Origin: Aggregatibacter segnis ATCC 33393
GTDB taxonomy: Bacteria > Pseudomonadota > Gammaproteobacteria > Enterobacterales > Pasteurellaceae
Reading direction: 5' to 3'
NCBI RefSeq assembly: GCF_000185305.1
Contig: NZ_GL622200.1
Location: 1,540,587 to 1,604,586 of the forward strand
Length of the DNA stretch: 64,000 bases
Every line of letters begins with the position of its first letter. Within the stretch, counting starts at the first letter, position 1. Shown in pieces: positions 56,472 to 64,000 of the stretch. The translations under genes and the position numbers were made by a program. Below the pieces are notes generated by a model that was given only the letters and a program-made list of their open reading frames with translations, made no database searches and was not told where the DNA came from.

Positions 56472-59246
56472 CTAAAATTGATAACTCAAGCTGAACACGA
56501 TGGTTCGTCCTCTAGCATAGTTATTTAAAACAGATTGCGTTTTTCCGCCATGGCCATCCGTATGGCATAATTCTCCCGGTAAGCAAGGCTGTGATGGAGC
56601 GCTACTTACGCTACTGTAATAACGTTGTGTTGCCGCATCGTTACCGGCATCCAGCGGATCAATATACTTCTTATCAAACAAATTCTGAATTTCTGTTTTT
56701 AAAACCAGATTTTCAATCGGCTCATAACTGACATATAAATCAAAAATCAACGGCTGTTTTTCAATGGTTTCCGTTTCTTTAATTGCATGATGGCCACGTC
56801 TTAAGGCATTCTTCTCAAATGTGGTACCATCAATATACCGTTCCTCAATGGAAGCACGTTTACTTTCACCGTAATAGCGAACTGCACCGCCGACCGTTAA
56901 TTTCCGATCAAACCAACGGCTACCAAGCTCAAGGCGACCATAATCTCTTGGTAACGCAGAAATTCGACTCAAGCCATAGCCCTGTTTCAAAATATCTTCT
57001 TTTGATGCGTTATTCGGACGAGGGCTGGCATCACTATAATTGGTCGGCTGATTGGTTCTTTGATAAGCGTACGAGAGATTCGTAAAGAATCTGCCCATAT
57101 CATAATTTAACTCTAATTCCACACCGCTCTTTTTCACCGTTTTAGCATAATTACGATGAGCAATGGTAAATTGAAAACCGTTGCTTTCTGCCCAAGTAGG
57201 CGCTCCGCCTTGCCACCATTCGCCCCAAACATTATGAATATAATTTTTAATGTAACTACGATACCCGACGACTTTTATTCCTAGCACATCATCATTTTTC
57301 CAAACACCTTCCTTAAAGGTATTAAAACCCAATTGATAAGTCGAAGCACGCTCCGGTTTTAAATTCGTATTAACACCAGCATCAGAGACTTGAGAAAAAT
57401 ACATTTCCTGAATATTTGGCATACGGTTCGTTCTGGCATAGCCCACGAAAGGCATAAAGTAGTCATGAAGACGCGCACTGAAAATCGCAGAATGGTTTAT
57501 TGCTATTTTGTGGCCGGCCCTTCTTTCTAAAGGTTCATAAATTTGACAACCGCCGTTAGGATCACAATATTTTTTATAAATTTGAGAATCCTTGCCAAAA
57601 GCTTTTTCAAAATCTTCCGGAGAATTATAGTAACTCGCATATTCCCCGTTAAATTTATACTTAATCAAATTCACACTGTAATCCAACTGATAGATATCGC
57701 GAGTCAGTGACGTATCTAAATAAAAGGTCTGAAATTTTTGCTCACCGGAAGGCTGCAAGATACTCGATTTTTGTGGCAATAAGCCTTTTGAACCTTTATA
57801 ACGTCCTAGGAAATCGTATAAACCGCCCTGCTGTGAAGAACCGTCGTAAAATAAACTAAGCTCTTCAGGGAATCGATTTTTGCTATATTCATTTTTGAAG
57901 AAGTTAAAACCTAAGGTAGTTTTTAAATCAACGTCTTTTGGCAAGGTAAATGTGTAACTGTTACTGATGTCAAAAATATCAGCTGTATTTTTCGTTTCTA
58001 AATATTTCAACACTTCCCAGCCGGTAAATCGTGAACCTTGCGGATATTTGGATTTACCCACGTTATGCGCTAACAACAGCTTCATATCAACATAGCCATT
58101 ATCATTGAAGTTATAATTAAGTTGATAATTACGGTTTTCAATTTTGCGCGTACCAATAGCATTATCCAAAGCACGTAATTGTAGATTTAACGTATGGCGA
58201 TCGTCAGCATATTCAAACTTGACTAAATGACTATGAGCACTTTGACGAATACTGCTTGGATCCAATGGCGCCAAACGATATTGGTCGTTATTGCGCTCAA
58301 AAGCCGCGTTAGTTTCATCAATTTGTTTTTGTAATTCAGGAGAGTGTTCCGGATCTTGTAAAATTCGTCTTCGCTCCGCATTACGATAATAACTGCAAGG
58401 ATAGGCCTCCGGTTGAGATGGTGTGGGGGCGTTACAAGCCCACATATTTTTATTCATATCCGGCATCCAACGGCCTTTAGCTTGATCAAATACAAACCCG
58501 GCTTCGGTAAATTCTTTCTTTTTTTGTTGTTGTAAAAAATCATCACCAACATCCGCAATTTTCTGACCACCTCCGCCGATTTTATAATCTTGCGACACTT
58601 CTCGGCGACTATAACCATACAACATGCCCATATAGCCACCATTATCCAGCCATTTTCGGGTAGCTGCCATCGCCATATAGTTGGATTTTGTTGCATTGGT
58701 GCCGGTCATCCCTTTGATAATAAAACCAATATTCTTATCCCCTACAATCACATCATTGACGCCCAATGTTCTGAAATTTGCCGAGCCATAAAGAGAATTC
58801 ACACCGTTTGTGCCACTAAAATTCCCCTTCGTTAAATCAATGCCGGCAATAAAATTCGGATCTAATGATGCCCCGAATTGCGAATTCCCTCCGGCTTGCC
58901 CGGAGTCCATCGATGTGGAATAAAATGTTTGTGTAATGCCATCCACCATGGTGTTTGCCCTGCCGAATCCCGTTTCTCCACGAATATTTAACGACAACAC
59001 ACCGGAGCCTTTATCCTGTTGGGTAAATGCGCCCGGCATACTACGAACAACGTTATCAATGTTTTGTGTTTCTTTAAAAACATGTTCTCGCGTGCTTTTC
59101 GCTTTCGCTTCAGTAAACGGTTTTTTCTCATTAGCAATGATTCTTTCAACCACATCAATTTGGTCTAATTGCTCTTCAGCATAGGCAATGTTGATCACAT
59201 TAAACACACAAAGTGTTATTACATTAAATTTTATGGCGTTACGCAT
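56472..59246 (-). CDS. TonB-dependent outer-membrane receptor (heme- or metal-uptake type)
   Basis: A 924-aa receptor: signal peptide (about 1-20, ending NIAYAEE), TonB-box-like LDQIDVVERI, plug (about 40-180, with IRGETGFGRANTMVDGITQTFY) and a barrel ending TIVFSLSYQF. Three Cys pairs fall in predicted loops: CNAPTPSQPEAYPC, CDPNGGC and CLPGELC. I chose ATG 59246 (after TTGAGGAGCAAA) over ATG 59309. Its ligand is not evident; heme or hemoglobin is possible. The gene ends 14 bp from attR of the island. Confidence 0.87.
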   Translation of the reverse strand: MRNAIKFNVITLCVFNVINIAYAEEQLDQIDVVERIIANEKKPFTEAKAKSTREHVFKETQNIDNVVRSMPGAFTQQDKGSGVLSLNIRGETGFGRANTMVDGITQTFYSTSMDSGQAGGNSQFGASLDPNFIAGIDLTKGNFSGTNGVNSLYGSANFRTLGVNDVIVGDKNIGFIIKGMTGTNATKSNYMAMAATRKWLDNGGYMGMLYGYSRREVSQDYKIGGGGQKIADVGDDFLQQQKKKEFTEAGFVFDQAKGRWMPDMNKNMWACNAPTPSQPEAYPCSYYRNAERRRILQDPEHSPELQKQIDETNAAFERNNDQYRLAPLDPSSIRQSAHSHLVKFEYADDRHTLNLQLRALDNAIGTRKIENRNYQLNYNFNDNGYVDMKLLLAHNVGKSKYPQGSRFTGWEVLKYLETKNTADIFDISNSYTFTLPKDVDLKTTLGFNFFKNEYSKNRFPEELSLFYDGSSQQGGLYDFLGRYKGSKGLLPQKSSILQPSGEQKFQTFYLDTSLTRDIYQLDYSVNLIKYKFNGEYASYYNSPEDFEKAFGKDSQIYKKYCDPNGGCQIYEPLERRAGHKIAINHSAIFSARLHDYFMPFVGYARTNRMPNIQEMYFSQVSDAGVNTNLKPERASTYQLGFNTFKEGVWKNDDVLGIKVVGYRSYIKNYIHNVWGEWWQGGAPTWAESNGFQFTIAHRNYAKTVKKSGVELELNYDMGRFFTNLSYAYQRTNQPTNYSDASPRPNNASKEDILKQGYGLSRISALPRDYGRLELGSRWFDRKLTVGGAVRYYGESKRASIEERYIDGTTFEKNALRRGHHAIKETETIEKQPLIFDLYVSYEPIENLVLKTEIQNLFDKKYIDPLDAGNDAATQRYYSSVSSAPSQPCLPGELCHTDGHGGKTQSVLNNYARGRTIVFSLSYQF

Positions 59247-59427
59247 TTTGCTCCTCAAGATCCTAATAAAAGTTTTTATCCAATAAAAAACAACATCACA
59301 AATAAACAAGCGATGACGTACATAAAAATTTATGAAAACGTATATTTATCCATTTTTGATGATGATCTTATTTTAAGTTGAAAAATAAGATTTAAGCAAA
59401 TAAAAAATAAAGAAGAGAAAAAGAAAC

Positions 59428-59461
59428 AAAAAAAGTGCGGTGAAAATCCACCGCACTTTTT
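59428..59461. terminator. Inverted uptake-signal terminator
   Basis: AAAAAAGTGCGGTG / CACCGCACTTTTT hairpin between glpR (ends 59492) and the TonB receptor promoter. Confidence 0.85.
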
Positions 59462-59491
59462 GCTGGGAATGAAAGGAAAGCGGGTTAAACG

Positions 59492-60247
59492 CTAGCAAAT
59501 AACAAGGTTGACGTTCTTATTTTTTAATAACTCATCAATGCTTGGCGGGACATCCGAATCGGTGAACACATACTCTACATCTGTAATGGCTCCCAGTTTG
59601 ACCATTGCACGTCGACTAAACTTAGAATGGTCTGTTACCAACAAGGTATTACGAGAATTTTCAATGATCGCACGTTTTACTTGTACTTCATGATAATCGT
59701 AATCCAACAACGTACCGTCCAAATCAATGGCGCTGATACCTAATATCCCGAAATCCAAACGGAACTGTGATAAAAACTCCACCGTTGACTCACCGATAAT
59801 GCCGCCATCTTGACGCAAAGACCCACTGGCAATGGTGATATCAAAAGAGTCATTTTGCATGAGAATATGTGCCGCGTTGAGGTTATTGGTCACAATACGT
59901 AGTTTTTGATGGGCTAATAAGGCAAAGGCAACCGCTTCAGAGGTTGTGCCGATATCAATAAAGAGTGAAGCTCCGTTGGGAATGAGTTGCACCACTTGAT
60001 GCGCAATGCGATTTTTTTCTTGAGAGAAAAAGTGTTTGCGATCGTGATAATCGCTATTTTCTGCAGTAGAAGGTGAGGCCGCGCCACCATGATGACGGCG
60101 AATCACGTTCGCTTCTGCCAGTTCATTTAAATCACGTCGAATTGTTTGGGGGCTCACATCAAATAACGCCACCAACTCATCTGTACTTAAATATCCTTTT
60201 TGTTTAACCAATTCGACAATTTTTTGATGACGAAGAGATTGTCTCAT
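59492..60247 (-). CDS. glpR: DeoR-family glycerol-3-phosphate repressor GlpR
   Basis: A 251-aa DeoR regulator: N-terminal helix-turn-helix (YLSTDELVALFDVSPQTIRRDLNEL, then RRHHGGA) and a sugar-phosphate sensor domain (LFIDIGTTSEAVAFAL, VTNNLNAAHIL, SGSLRQDGGIIGE). GlpR represses glycerol-3-phosphate genes and is relieved by that metabolite. It is downstream of glpG, with glpE nearby, the glpEGR neighbourhood of Gammaproteobacteria. Confidence 0.92.
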   Translation of the reverse strand: MRQSLRHQKIVELVKQKGYLSTDELVALFDVSPQTIRRDLNELAEANVIRRHHGGAASPSTAENSDYHDRKHFFSQEKNRIAHQVVQLIPNGASLFIDIGTTSEAVAFALLAHQKLRIVTNNLNAAHILMQNDSFDITIASGSLRQDGGIIGESTVEFLSQFRLDFGILGISAIDLDGTLLDYDYHEVQVKRAIIENSRNTLLVTDHSKFSRRAMVKLGAITDVEYVFTDSDVPPSIDELLKNKNVNLVIC

Positions 60248-60311
60248 GTGTATTCCTTAGTTGTTAAAATAACACTTCGGGCTGTTAATTTATCTTATTT
60301 TTACTCGAAGA

Positions 60312-61187
60312 TCACGACTTTACGCGAATATTTCGATCCAAAAACGCCAATAACATTCCCACCAATAAACCGGAAATATGCGCCGTGTTGCCAATATTGA
60401 TATCCACCAATGGACCGGCAAAGCCGAGCAAAATCCCCACCACTAACATATAAAAAAAGCCATCCGGCACTTCAAAATCGGTTTGTTTATTCAATTTATC
60501 CAATACAAACACATAGCCCAACACGGCATATACCACACCTGATAAACCGAAAAATGCCGGTCCGCTTGCGACGTTTTGCGCCACGCCGGTAATTACACCG
60601 GCAAGTAAATAAATCTGAAGTAATTTAATGCTCCCTAACTGCCGCTCAATCGCCCCACCAAAAATCCACCACCAGGTGAGATTAAACAAAATGTGCATAT
60701 TGGATAAATGTACCAATGTATGGCTGAGATAACGCCAAATCTCGTCTTCTTGTTCCGGTTCAGCCGGGAAATGGGTGAGTAATAAAAGCGGTTCGGCAAA
60801 GCCTAAAAACATCAAAAGGTAAATCAAGGCACAAAGTGCGGTCAGAAAGACGGTTATTTTTTGCTGTTGGAAATAAGATAAAAAAGAAAAGCGGCTATTT
60901 GCCTGAGAGTTAGCGGAAGACACTTCATGAGAAACATTGAGTGGACTGACACCGTTTTGCCACGCTTGTGCATTTTTTCGTTCCAGCCATTCTGTTAGAA
61001 AAACCTCTGTTTCCTGTTCAATCGCCAAAAAGTGCGGTGTGTTTTCCGATAGAAAAACATGATATACCAGCTTGCCCTGCGCATTTTGGTTTTCTTCAAC
61101 AAGCACTTCCGCGTGATATTTCGTACGAATATGCGCCTGAAAATCACGCACTAAGTCAGGGATTTCACTACCAAACAAATGCTGCAT
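60312..61187 (-). CDS. glpG: Rhomboid intramembrane protease GlpG
   Basis: A 291-aa protease with a cytosolic N-terminal domain (about 1-85), a variable linker and six membrane helices. The catalytic serine is in FFGLSGVVYA and the histidine in NTAHISGLLVG; the L1 loop WRYLSHTLVHLSNMHILFNL is present. GlpG cleaves single-pass membrane proteins. The N-terminal domain is longer than in H. influenzae GlpG, closer to E. coli. Confidence 0.95.
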   Translation of the reverse strand: MQHLFGSEIPDLVRDFQAHIRTKYHAEVLVEENQNAQGKLVYHVFLSENTPHFLAIEQETEVFLTEWLERKNAQAWQNGVSPLNVSHEVSSANSQANSRFSFLSYFQQQKITVFLTALCALIYLLMFLGFAEPLLLLTHFPAEPEQEDEIWRYLSHTLVHLSNMHILFNLTWWWIFGGAIERQLGSIKLLQIYLLAGVITGVAQNVASGPAFFGLSGVVYAVLGYVFVLDKLNKQTDFEVPDGFFYMLVVGILLGFAGPLVDINIGNTAHISGLLVGMLLAFLDRNIRVKS

Positions 61188-61228
61188 TTGCTATATTCCT
61201 TTTCCAAAATTTAATCGACGGAGAAAAA

Positions 61229-61543
61229 ATGAGAAATTCAAATTTGCCTCAGGGATTTAGCCCGTTCACTTGGGCAATTGCTCTCTTTTGTTTACCTATT
61301 TTACTTTGGCCTTTGGCACAATTGGTTTCACCGCATTTATTGAACAATCCGCACCTCAGCGACATTCAAGTCCGCGTCATGTCAATTTTTCTCTGGTGTT
61401 ATCCATTAGCATTAGTCATCCTAGCGCGGATTTTTTATCGACTACATCAACGCAAACCGGCTTTCGCACGTCGAGGTTTAGCCTTAAGTGCGGTCATATT
61501 TTACGGCGTTTTAGGTTATATCATCGCCGTTGGATTTAATTAA
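61229..61543 (+). CDS. DUF5389 membrane protein (Pasteurellaceae)
   Basis: A 104-aa protein with three hydrophobic segments (WAIALFCLPILLWPLAQLV, VMSIFLWCYPLALVILARI, LSAVIFYGVLGYIIAVGF). ATG at 61229, after GACGGAGAAAAA, is chosen over a longer frame running back through glpG. Function unknown. Its end overlaps the convergent glpE by 4 bp. Confidence 0.75.
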   Translation: MRNSNLPQGFSPFTWAIALFCLPILLWPLAQLVSPHLLNNPHLSDIQVRVMSIFLWCYPLALVILARIFYRLHQRKPAFARRGLALSAVIFYGVLGYIIAVGFN

Positions 61544-61866
61544 TATGCCGTTTCCAGCGGTAAGTTAGCGTCCACCCAAGCGGCGAATCCACCTTGCACA
61601 CTGTAAACCCTTTCATAGCCACGTTGCAGTAAAAACGTGGCAACACTGCGACTGCTCACGCCATGATAGCAACTCACCAAAATCGGCTGATCGTAGTCAT
61701 ATTCCGCTTCAAAATCCGGCCAAGTGTGTTCTGTTAAATTCACTGCACCTTGAGCATGAGAATAACTGAAGCGCGCCGAATCCCGCACATCTGCCAACAC
61801 AGCGTTTTCATCCTTTTGTAACATTTCCCACGCTTGTTGAGGCGTAATTTCAATAAAATCTGTCAT
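61540..61866 (-). CDS. glpE: Thiosulfate sulfurtransferase GlpE
   Basis: A 108-aa single-domain rhodanese. The catalytic cysteine is in LVSCYHGVSSRSVA and the CH2-type motif ADVRDSARFSYSHAQGAVN precedes it. GlpE transfers sulfur from thiosulfate to cyanide or thioredoxin in vitro. Its neighbourhood with glpG and glpR supports the name. Confidence 0.93.
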   Translation of the reverse strand: MTDFIEITPQQAWEMLQKDENAVLADVRDSARFSYSHAQGAVNLTEHTWPDFEAEYDYDQPILVSCYHGVSSRSVATFLLQRGYERVYSVQGGFAAWVDANLPLETAY

Positions 61867-62257
61867 AACATCTTATTCATTAATACGTATTAAAGCTTAT
61901 GTCATAAGGTATTTAGCCGTATATATCAACAACGATGTTTAAGCACTACCTTTCAACATAAAGTAAAAATAGTAACGATTGACTTACGGATAAACGATTT
62001 TCTTCCAAATACCAGTATAAAAGGTGGGCAAAATTAACCTTTTTCAGCCAAAAACTCAACGTTTTTTTAACAAATAAAATAGCGTTCAAAATCATCTCCC
62101 CTGACAAAACCGCCCTTATTTCTACCGCACTTTTTTTGTTTTGCGATCAAGCTCCCAAAAGTGCGGTCGTTTTCTCGTGCATTTTTTCGATTTTCGGCAA
62201 AGTACGCCCGTTGATTAATTCAACGTGTATTTAACTTTAGTCTGAAAAGGAATCACT
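61867..62257 (+). promoter_or_regulatory. comE1 upstream region with CRP-S site and flanking uptake signals
   Basis: A 391-bp gap without a gene. It holds two inverted uptake signals (62124-62132 and 62159-62167) on either side of the CRP-S-like site, and A/T-rich sequence leading to comE1. Confidence 0.5.
62139..62160 (+). promoter_or_regulatory. CRP-S-like competence site
   Basis: The left half TTTTGCGATC is a perfect match to the Pasteurellaceae competence (CRP-S) half site; the right half (CTCCCAAAA) keeps only the outer A run. CRP-S sites need Sxy as well as CRP and precede competence genes. It lies about 98 bp before comE1, a known member of that regulon in H. influenzae. Confidence 0.7.
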
Positions 62258-62587
62258 ATGAAAGTAATGAAACATCTTTTGGCTTCTCTGTTCGTGTTAG
62301 GAACGGTGTTTACCGGCACTGCCATGGCAGCAGAAAAGGCGGCAGAACCTGCAGCGCAAACAGAGCAACCTGCCGCAACGGCCGCTGTTAGCCAGAAAGT
62401 CAACATCAACACGGCCTCTGCCGCCGAAATTCAAAAAGCGCTTGTGGGTATTGGCGCGAAAAAAGCGGAAGCCGTCGTGCAATACCGTGAAAAACACGGG
62501 GCGTTTAGTGCTGTCGAGCAATTATTAGAAGTGCAAGGTATCGGCAAAGCTACGCTCGAAAAAAATCGCGATCGCATCGCACTTTAA
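62258..62587 (+). CDS. comE1: Competence DNA-binding protein ComE1 (ComEA family)
   Basis: A 109-aa periplasmic protein: signal peptide cleaved after TAMAAE, an Ala/Gln/Pro-rich linker and a helix-hairpin-helix domain (VNINTASAAEIQKALVGIGAKKAEAVVQYREKHG). ComEA-type proteins hold incoming DNA in the periplasm and ratchet it inward during transformation. The CRP-S site upstream fits. A strong terminator follows. Confidence 0.92.
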   Translation: MKVMKHLLASLFVLGTVFTGTAMAAEKAAEPAAQTEQPAATAAVSQKVNINTASAAEIQKALVGIGAKKAEAVVQYREKHGAFSAVEQLLEVQGIGKATLEKNRDRIAL

Positions 62588-62615
62588 TCTCTCTCCTCTA
62601 ACATTGTTTTTATGT

Positions 62616-62645
62616 AAGACGAGGCAATGCGCCTCGTCTTTTTTA
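62616..62645 (+). terminator. Terminator after comE1
   Basis: AAGACGAGGC / GCCTCGTCTT stem with a T tail. Confidence 0.9.
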
Positions 62646-62708
62646 TTGGGTGCGTTATAATACGAGGCATTTTTCAACCGCACTTAACAAAATAAGTAAG
62701 AGAACAAC

Positions 62709-63308
62709 ATGAAACAAAAAATTGTTTTAGCCACCGGTAATCAGGGTAAAGTCAGAGAAATGGCAGATGTGTTAGCCGATTTCGGTTTTGAGGTTATCGC
62801 CCAAACCGACTTAGGCATCGACAGCCCGGAAGAAACCGGCTTGACCTTCGTAGAAAACGCCATTTTAAAAGCACGTTATGCGGCGGAAAAATCCGGATTA
62901 CCGGCGATTGCTGACGATTCAGGCTTAGTGGTTGACGCATTAAACGGCGCGCCAGGCTTATATTCTGCACGTTATGCCGGGGTAGATGGTGAACAGGCTG
63001 ATGCAAAAAATCGTGAAAAATTGTTAGCGGAATTGGCGAATGTGCCCACCGAACACCGCAGTGCGCAATTTGTTAGCACCATCGTCTTATTACAACATCC
63101 AACGGATCCCTCACCGATCATTGCGCAAGGCGCATGTCACGGTGTCATTACTTTTGAAGAAAAAGGCGACAATGGCTTTGGTTATGACTCACTCTTTTTC
63201 AGCCCGGAAACAGGTTGCACCTTTGCCGAACTGGAAACTGCCGAGAAAAAGAAAATCTCCCACCGTGCCCGTGCATTAAGCGCGCTTAAAGCGCAATTGG
63301 ACGCATAA
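62709..63308 (+). CDS. rdgB: XTP/dITP diphosphatase RdgB
   Basis: A 199-aa Ham1-family enzyme that removes deaminated purine triphosphates (XTP, dITP). The N-terminal motif [12 protein letters not shown] and the catalytic [23 protein letters not shown] block are intact, as is the SHRARAL end. It leads a run with the YbjQ gene and hemW, an order common in Gammaproteobacteria. Confidence 0.96.
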   Translation: MKQKIVLATGNQGKVREMADVLADFGFEVIAQTDLGIDSPEETGLTFVENAILKARYAAEKSGLPAIADDSGLVVDALNGAPGLYSARYAGVDGEQADAKNREKLLAELANVPTEHRSAQFVSTIVLLQHPTDPSPIIAQGACHGVITFEEKGDNGFGYDSLFFSPETGCTFAELETAEKKKISHRARALSALKAQLDA

Positions 63309-63347
63309 AGTGCGGTCAGTTTTCATAACGAATTTGAAGGACAAAAA

Positions 63348-63671
63348 ATGATTATTACTACCACGCCTCACATCGAAGGCAAGCAAATTGTCGAATATAA
63401 ACAACTGGTATTCGGCGAAGTCGTTGCCGGTTCGAATTTTATCCGCGACTTTTTTGCCGGCATTACCGACATTATCGGTGGACGCTCAGGCATGTATGAA
63501 TCGCGCATTACCAAATCGCGCAAAGAAGCGTTAGATGAAATGCAGAAAAACGCTCAAGCATTAGGCGCTAACGCCGTTGTGGGCGTAGAAGTTAATTACA
63601 CCACCATCACCTCCGATGCCAAAAGCATGTTTATGATTGTGGCAAGTGGTACCGCGGTGGTCGTTCGCTAA
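63348..63671 (+). CDS. YbjQ family heavy-metal-binding-domain protein (UPF0145)
   Basis: A 107-aa protein with the DUF74 pattern: ITTTPHIEGKQIVEYKQLVFGEVV, a central DIIGGRSGMYES motif and the ALGANAVVGVEVNY end. The family forms a pentameric ring; function unproven. Its stop overlaps the hemW start by one base. Confidence 0.9.
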   Translation: MIITTTPHIEGKQIVEYKQLVFGEVVAGSNFIRDFFAGITDIIGGRSGMYESRITKSRKEALDEMQKNAQALGANAVVGVEVNYTTITSDAKSMFMIVASGTAVVVR

Positions 63672-64000
63672 TGATAACACCGCCGTTAAATCCGTTGCTG
63701 TTACCACCGCTGAGTTTATACATCCATATTCCGTGGTGTGTGCAAAAATGCCCGTACTGCGATTTTAACTCACATGCGCAAAAAGGCTCTATTCCTGAAC
63801 AGGAGTATGTGCGCCATTTACTTGCCGATTTAACGGCGGATTTATCACGTTATCAGGAAAGCGTGCAACAACGCTCATTGCATTCGATTTTTATCGGTGG
63901 CGGCACACCGAGCCTGTTTAGCGCAGAAAATATTGCGTTTTTATTACATCAAATCGAGCAACGCATTCCTTTTGCACCTCATATTGAAATTACCCTCGAA
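63671..64000 (+). CDS. hemW: Radical SAM heme chaperone HemW, N-terminal part (partial)
   Basis: The last 330 bases open a frame with no stop. The N-terminus LSLYIHIPWCVQKCPYCDFNSH holds the CxxxCxxC cluster motif, and IFIGGGTPSLF the SAM motif. HemW is a heme chaperone formerly annotated as oxygen-independent coproporphyrinogen oxidase. It starts at ATG 63671, overlapping the stop of the YbjQ gene. Confidence 0.93.
   Translation, partial: MITPPLNPLLLPPLSLYIHIPWCVQKCPYCDFNSHAQKGSIPEQEYVRHLLADLTADLSRYQESVQQRSLHSIFIGGGTPSLFSAENIAFLLHQIEQRIPFAPHIEITLE

Overview
The window looks like a chromosomal segment of a Pasteurellaceae bacterium, most likely Aggregatibacter or a close Haemophilus relative. 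The evidence is the dense scatter of the uptake signal AAGTGCGGT/ACCGCACTT (several as inverted pairs at gene ends), the Pasteurellaceae gene pairs oapA-oapB and cysZ/zipA-ligA, a DUF5389 protein, and a competence gene (comE1) preceded by a CRP-S-like site. Genus and species were not tested.

Layout. 1-7.7 kb: tail of a luciferase-like monooxygenase, a LysR regulator divergent from hchA, a decayed monooxygenase pseudogene, grcA with an FNR-like box, then ung-yaaA-lipoprotein-fieF and pfkA. 7.7-13.9 kb: a Fur-box-linked TonB receptor, then rlmC-nagZ-ycfL-hinT. 14-19.4 kb: anaerobic formate module focA-pflB-pflA and an EamA permease. 19.5-25.5 kb: a Slam surface-lipoprotein exporter beside a lipoprotein gene broken (or switched off) at a poly-A tract, ftsP, plsC, lpxH. 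25.5-41.1 kb: efp/epmB, oapA-oapB, a UDG-like gene, cysK, cysZ, zipA-ligA, tdk, tsaD and the rpsU-dnaG-rpoD macromolecular synthesis operon. 56.5-64 kb: second TonB receptor, glpR-glpG-glpE, comE1, rdgB, a YbjQ protein and the start of hemW.

The accessory region is a 15.1 kb element (about 41.3-56.46 kb) in the 3' end of a tRNA-Ile2(CAU) gene, bounded by an approximately 21-23 bp repeat. It has a P4-type integrase, an AlpA regulator, an Icd-like gene, a P4-like primase/SF3 helicase, and then a complete HK97-type head and packaging set (major capsid, protease, portal, two connectors, HNH, TerS, TerL). It has no tail, lysis or lysogeny-repressor genes that I recognise. This is the layout of a capsid-forming phage-inducible chromosomal island (cf-PICI): a satellite that builds its own head and takes tails from a helper phage. 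The sequence also shows P4-like GTGAA(C/T)A iterons in two clusters, matching arm-type repeats at both ends, paired palindromic operators, two candidate structured RNAs, and an unassigned cargo block (a 318-aa protein and two overlapping membrane proteins) that could be an anti-phage or exclusion module. Two genes, the primase-helicase and terL, carry one-base frame breaks, so the island may be decaying or the assembly may contain indels.
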